A stretch of DNA of 64,000 bases. Source: Timema cristinae (lineage: Eukaryota > Arthropoda > Insecta > Phasmatodea > Timematidae). Positions 60,521 through 64,000 of the stretch are shown piece by piece. The translations under genes and the position numbers were made by a program. The DNA lies in assembly GCA_039000515.1 (NCBI GenBank), contig JBCFYV010011135.1, forward strand, positions 4,744,284 to 4,808,283. The letters run 5' to 3'. Position 1 is the first letter of the stretch. Each line of letters begins with the position of its first letter. The notes beneath the pieces are model-generated. The model had not been told where the DNA came from. It saw only the letters and a program-made list of their open reading frames with translations, and made no database searches.

Positions 60521-61051
60521 TTTATGATAAAACATTAGGAAGACTTGACCAATGCTGTGCAACAAGTGATCTCTCTAAGATTGGGCGTTTGCATGTGTTA
60601 GTGACCCACGGTTACATTAGATATGTTATGTTGTTTGTTGTTATGAACAAGAAGTTTTGCATCACACAATATTTTGAGAGCTTTTTTTATTTTAGATTTT
60701 TCAAATGAAAGTAATTAAATTTTGAAAATTTGTAGAAAATAAAAATACACTTATGCGTCTATAGTATGTACAGACAAAAATCATTACAATCTACAGAAAT
60801 AAGTTATAATGTTGGTATTGTTGCAAAAGGAGTGAATAAAAATTAAAACAATTGTAAAGTTTTATAAAATATGTTTCAATTGCTGAGGAAAACTTTATCC
60901 ACCTTCTTGAAATGAGAACAACAAATATAATATGACAAGGTCTGTATTTAATTGATAACACTGGATTTAGCTGTTTATGATTATGGTTTGGGTAAAAACT
61001 AGACCTAACATATGATAATTAAAGATTGTTTTGTTTTTAAGACGAACATGT
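60521..61051. other. Intergenic and NUDT2 3' region
   Basis: AT-rich. Probably includes the - strand NUDT2 3' untranslated region; an ATTAAA (read on the - strand) lies near 60946-60951. Confidence 0.4.
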
Positions 61052-61255
61052 TCAACATTTTTTTGAACTAATCAGATAAGCTTCACATGCTCTAAGCAGC
61101 TCCTTGGTATCGTCAAAGCCGCCAACTTCACAGGCCTTGTCAAGAACAAACCAGTCGTATGCTTGATGTTCATGAGATAGCTTGACTGGTGTACCGGAGT
61201 CTTTCAGCTCAGCAAGCCAGTACGTGACTATCTTTGGTTTGCCATGAGCTTTGTA
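61052..61255 (-). CDS. NUDT2: NUDT2-like diadenosine tetraphosphatase, last coding exon
   Basis: Terminal coding exon on the - strand, 204 bases including the TGA stop at 61052-61054. A tttatttcag acceptor precedes the first base at 61255. It encodes YKAHGKPKIVTYWLAELKD, then VKLSHEHQAYDWFVLDKACE and GGFDDTKELLRACEAYL. The KPKxVxYWLAE and LSHEHQAYxW blocks are diagnostic of the C-terminal half of NUDT2, the asymmetric bis(5'-nucleosyl)-tetraphosphatase that cleaves Ap4A to ATP and AMP. The acceptor splits the protein just before the family's KPK segment. The Nudix box, which holds the metal-binding glutamates, belongs to an upstream exon that I could not find in 61256-64000. The gene is therefore partial in this window. 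An ATTAAA-type signal for this strand lies near 60946-60951. Confidence 0.93.
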   Translation of the reverse strand, partial: YKAHGKPKIVTYWLAELKDSGTPVKLSHEHQAYDWFVLDKACEVGGFDDTKELLRACEAYLISSKKC

Positions 61256-61655
61256 CTGAAATAAAACAATAACATCAATAGATAATTAACAATATAAAAT
61301 ATAAGGTAATATTAGATGTGCAGTTATATTTTTTTAATATATGTAGAACTGAGCATACAGGACTAAAATATTTCAGCTTTGTCTTTATGGGAAGATAAAA
61401 GGATATCATTGTTAACATGGTAGCAAATGAAACTATAATAAATAAAAAAAAGTAGTATAAGGCCGATTTTAGCAAACAAAACAACTGTAGTAAATAAAAC
61501 AATAGTAGTGTGCTTAGTAATAGCAAGACAAACTTTTTTTTACTATTTTTTTTATGGAAGGCAGTGATTTAATACAAATATTTTATTCAAATCATATTTT
61601 TATAAAACCAATACCTTTCAAGCTATATGAAAATATACTAAAAAAATCTAACCTG
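61256..61655. other. NUDT2 intron, nothing seen
   Basis: AT-rich sequence upstream of the NUDT2 terminal exon. No further exon is recognised. Confidence 0.4.
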
Positions 61656-61659
61656 AAAT

Positions 61660-62155
61660 GTTGAAGGGTGTCGACATCTCATGTGCCCCCAAACCCTAAA
61701 AAGTGGTCTTTACAATTCCATCTGTCTGTGTGTCTGTTTAAATTTAAAATTAAGAGTAGTTTAATAAAGGGTGATCAGAGAAAAAAATCAATTTTCTCAA
61801 AATTGGCTTAACGATTTTGATTAAAATTCATATCTAGGCATTGATTAAGATTATAAATAAACTGGCTATTTTCATTTTCCTATGAAAATGACTTTTTGGG
61901 TACTTTACATAAGCGGAAATGTCCGTATCTCTGCAACTATTTGAGATACTAAATAACTTTTCTTTGAAAGATTGTAGTACTATTAAAACTTAAAAACTTT
62001 TATTTGAAATATATTTTTATAAAACCAACAGTTTCTGAAATATTGGCAAATATATTGATACAATTTAGTGATCTTTAGTTGTAAAGAAATACTACCCAAG
62101 TTTTAATGCAATAATTCTCCAATGCCATAGAGTAAGTAAATATAGCCTAAGTAAG
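61660..62155 (-). repeat. Dispersed repeat family A, copy 3, inverted
   Basis: Inverse of 1181-1745: AACCCTAAAAAGTGGTCTTT, a CTGTCTGTGTGTCTG run, TCAATTTTCTCAAAATTGGC, GGCTATTTTCATTTTCC, and CAATGCCATAGAGTAAGTA. It lacks the SINE tail that interrupts copy 1, so it shows the uninterrupted state. Confidence 0.75.
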
Positions 62156-62403
62156 CCTCTCAAAAAGATTGTTATTTTTCCTTAAACTACTTAGGAGAGA
62201 TGTTTGTAAGACAATAATCTATTTCCATTTTAGACTCAATAGTCAATATCTAACATTTTTTATTGGTCAAAATTTATAAATAACATGAAGATGTGCAACA
62301 CCTAATAAAATGTAAAAATTTTAGCTGGAAGTCAAAATTTTAATACAAAGTGTTGTCCCTTGTGGAGCAATATTGGTCTTTTTTATTGGTCCAACGAGTA
62401 CCC

Positions 62404-62527
62404 GTCATTTGGCCTAAAATTCATTTGACCTAAAGTTCTTTAGGCCAAATTTTAGGCCAATGACTTTATGTTTGAAACTTAACTAAAATCTATTTTTGTA
62501 TTCAAAATACATTTTAGGCCAAATGAC
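62404..62527. mobile_element. Mini inverted-repeat element with GGCCTAAA motif
   Basis: A perfect 17-base inverted repeat, GTCATTTGGCCTAAAAT, at 62404-62420 and 62511-62527. Further GACCTAAA / TTTAGGCC motifs lie between. No coding capacity. Confidence 0.65.
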
Positions 62528-62681
62528 TTTAATTCAATGTTCTATGTCTAAGTTTTGTTCTAAAACATTCACTATGATGTATTGGGTAGATGGCAGCATG
62601 TTTCCTATTTAGTTAAATAGTATTATTATTGTTACTAAATATATGATCTTCTTTGGTGTAACTATTTACCAAGGTCTAAAG

Positions 62682-62982
62682 CAGTGGTTATCAAAGTGTG
62701 CTGCACAACCTCCAAGGGCGAGCACGATAGTTGCTAAAGGGGGGCGCAAGATGTAGAACTTATTTATATAAAACGGTTTTAATTTGAATGATTTTTAATT
62801 TTTACTAGGCTAATTTCCTTACAAAATGTAAAATATGCATAGGTATAATAAGTACACTAAACCAAAAATGTTTGTATTCAAATCATACAACACTGGAAGG
62901 GGAGTGGGGCGTAGAAGGGTCGTGGCGCAACTTCCTCACTTGGATGTAAAGGATGTCACAGAGTAAAATGTTAGAATCACTG
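62682..62982. mobile_element. hAT-type MITE, about 300 bp
   Basis: Ends CAGTGGTTATCAAAGTGTGC and inverse CAGTGATTCTAACATTTTAC. Flanked by gtctaaag and ctctaaag (7 of 8 identical), the 8-base duplication typical of hAT transposition. Confidence 0.8.
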
Positions 62983-64000
62983 CTCTAAAGAATACAGGTC
63001 TCACTGCCTTTAGTTCCTGTGATGCAGGTAAAAGAAGCTAGTACCTTTTCACAATAACACGCAATCCAGTCAACCAGTAGAAGAGTGTGAATAACTAAAG
63101 TTTCAATTCAGGGTTTTAACTGTTTAAGTACTGTAGTGATTAAAACTAAAGCACCCAATCACCCTCTCCATATATTCTAGAAAGAGAAAATAAATAATAA
63201 TACAACAAAAATAACTTATTTATAATAAACATACTAACTACCATTTGTATTTGTTTACGATTGTAAAAGCACTTAAATTTGCTTTGCAATTTTTAATATT
63301 TGTAATTTTGTCGATCCAGTACGGTTGAGTAATCTAACATTGACGACATGAAGACCTCGCCAATAAATGCATTCTTTGTTGCTATCACCGTATTGTTGTG
63401 ATACAATAATATGTTATGATGACTAACAATAAGCATCTTTCAATAGCACATAGGGTAGAGTGGGTAACTCTTAAAACACTCTTTGTGGGCCCCCACCCAT
63501 CCGGTATTCGAAGCCAACCTTCCCATTACTAGCAAACTGGTATTTACTCCAACTTTCTTAGATGAGGGTAATGCAACTTACACCGCCTGGTCTTGGGGAA
63601 GCATCGGACAGCTCTGTTCAACAATGACTTAGAAAGGCAGTTGGAGAGGGGAGAAGGGTGCGTGAAGGGGAGAATCATTTTCAAATTTTGAATTTTTTTC
63701 AGTGCCAAAGTTTTGTACTAGTTTTGTACCGTTATGTGCCACAAACAAAAAGTTTTGTACCCCACCTCCCCATTTTGAGTAGTTAGCATATCAAAGTACT
63801 CAATCTAAGTTACTGCAGGAGTACCACTTTAGAATTTTGAATTTTTGTCAATGCCAATGTTTTATACTAGCTTTGTATCATTTAGTATCACAAATAAAAA
63901 GTTTTGTACCACACCCATTTAGAGTACGCCTATTAAGTATATCAAAATGGCCATTCCAAATTAAGAGTTTGTTTACATATTTAGAATTTTGAGCTTTTTT
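62983..64000. other. Upstream region, nothing firm
   Basis: AT-rich, with a short internal duplication: TTTTGAATTTTTxTCAxTGCC and AGTTTTGTACC recur at about 63680-63760 and 63835-63910. No Nudix-box exon found. Confidence 0.4.

Overview
The window is AT-rich eukaryotic nuclear DNA with very large introns, tRNA-derived SINEs carrying (ATT)n tails, many decayed DNA transposons and LINEs, and several tandem arrays. The conserved proteins and the transposon families point to an arthropod, most likely an insect (a hemipteran-like genome is plausible, but the sequence alone does not settle this). Almost all of the long open frames are repeats or shadows. Real coding sequence totals only about 1.7 kb.

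Gene content. Eight exons on the + strand between 6695 and 54813 form the 3' part of the Mediator subunit gene MED25. Three exons encode the PTOV/ACID activator-binding domain (6695-6876, 12796-12958, 15190-15381). Four encode the Gln-rich region with a coiled-coil-like duplicated segment and an LxxLL motif (22780-23024, 31295-31510, 31741-31827, 32211-32387). A terminal exon (54631-54813) ends the protein. The von Willebrand A domain must lie upstream, so the window opens inside a MED25 intron. Convergent to it on the - strand is the last coding exon of a NUDT2-like Nudix hydrolase (61052-61255), whose catalytic Nudix box is in exons not found here. Both genes would act independently: MED25 in nuclear transcription, NUDT2 in dinucleoside polyphosphate clearance.

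Repeat layout. 1.2-2.3 kb: two adjacent copies of a dispersed repeat, one holding a SINE-tail insertion; an inverted copy lies at 61.7-62.2 kb. 4.9-5.8 kb: a MITE inside a duplicated Cys-rich protein relic. 6.9-8.5 kb: a TIR element. 9.05-9.34 kb: a full SINE. 9.7-10.7 kb: a TA microsatellite, a 58-bp array and a perfect palindrome centred on TGACGTCA. 13.5-14.0 kb: a long foldback palindrome. 19.2-19.7, 21.0-22.1 and 24.4-24.8 kb: a repeated-gene relic and two LINE fragments. 24.84-31.03 kb: about 6.2 kb of a 45-bp satellite within a MED25 intron. 32.9-34.3 kb: a hAT transposase relic. 35.16-35.67 kb: nine 56-bp repeats. 39.2-41.7 kb: LTR-like promoter segments. 43.17-45.13 kb: a hAT-bounded element with 370-bp inverted arms and mirror-image promoters. 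45.77-46.45 kb: a deleted mariner. 50.8-51.2 kb: a second hAT-type relic. Further MITEs, SINEs and LINE pieces follow to 63 kb.

The most noteworthy signals are the symmetric 2-kb hairpin element with convergent TATA boxes, the intronic foldback palindrome, the internally duplicated MED25 exon, and a probable one-base deletion in MED25 exon 22780-23024 that matters for anyone predicting the protein. I did not see evidence of a defence system, CRISPR array or other prokaryote-type system.
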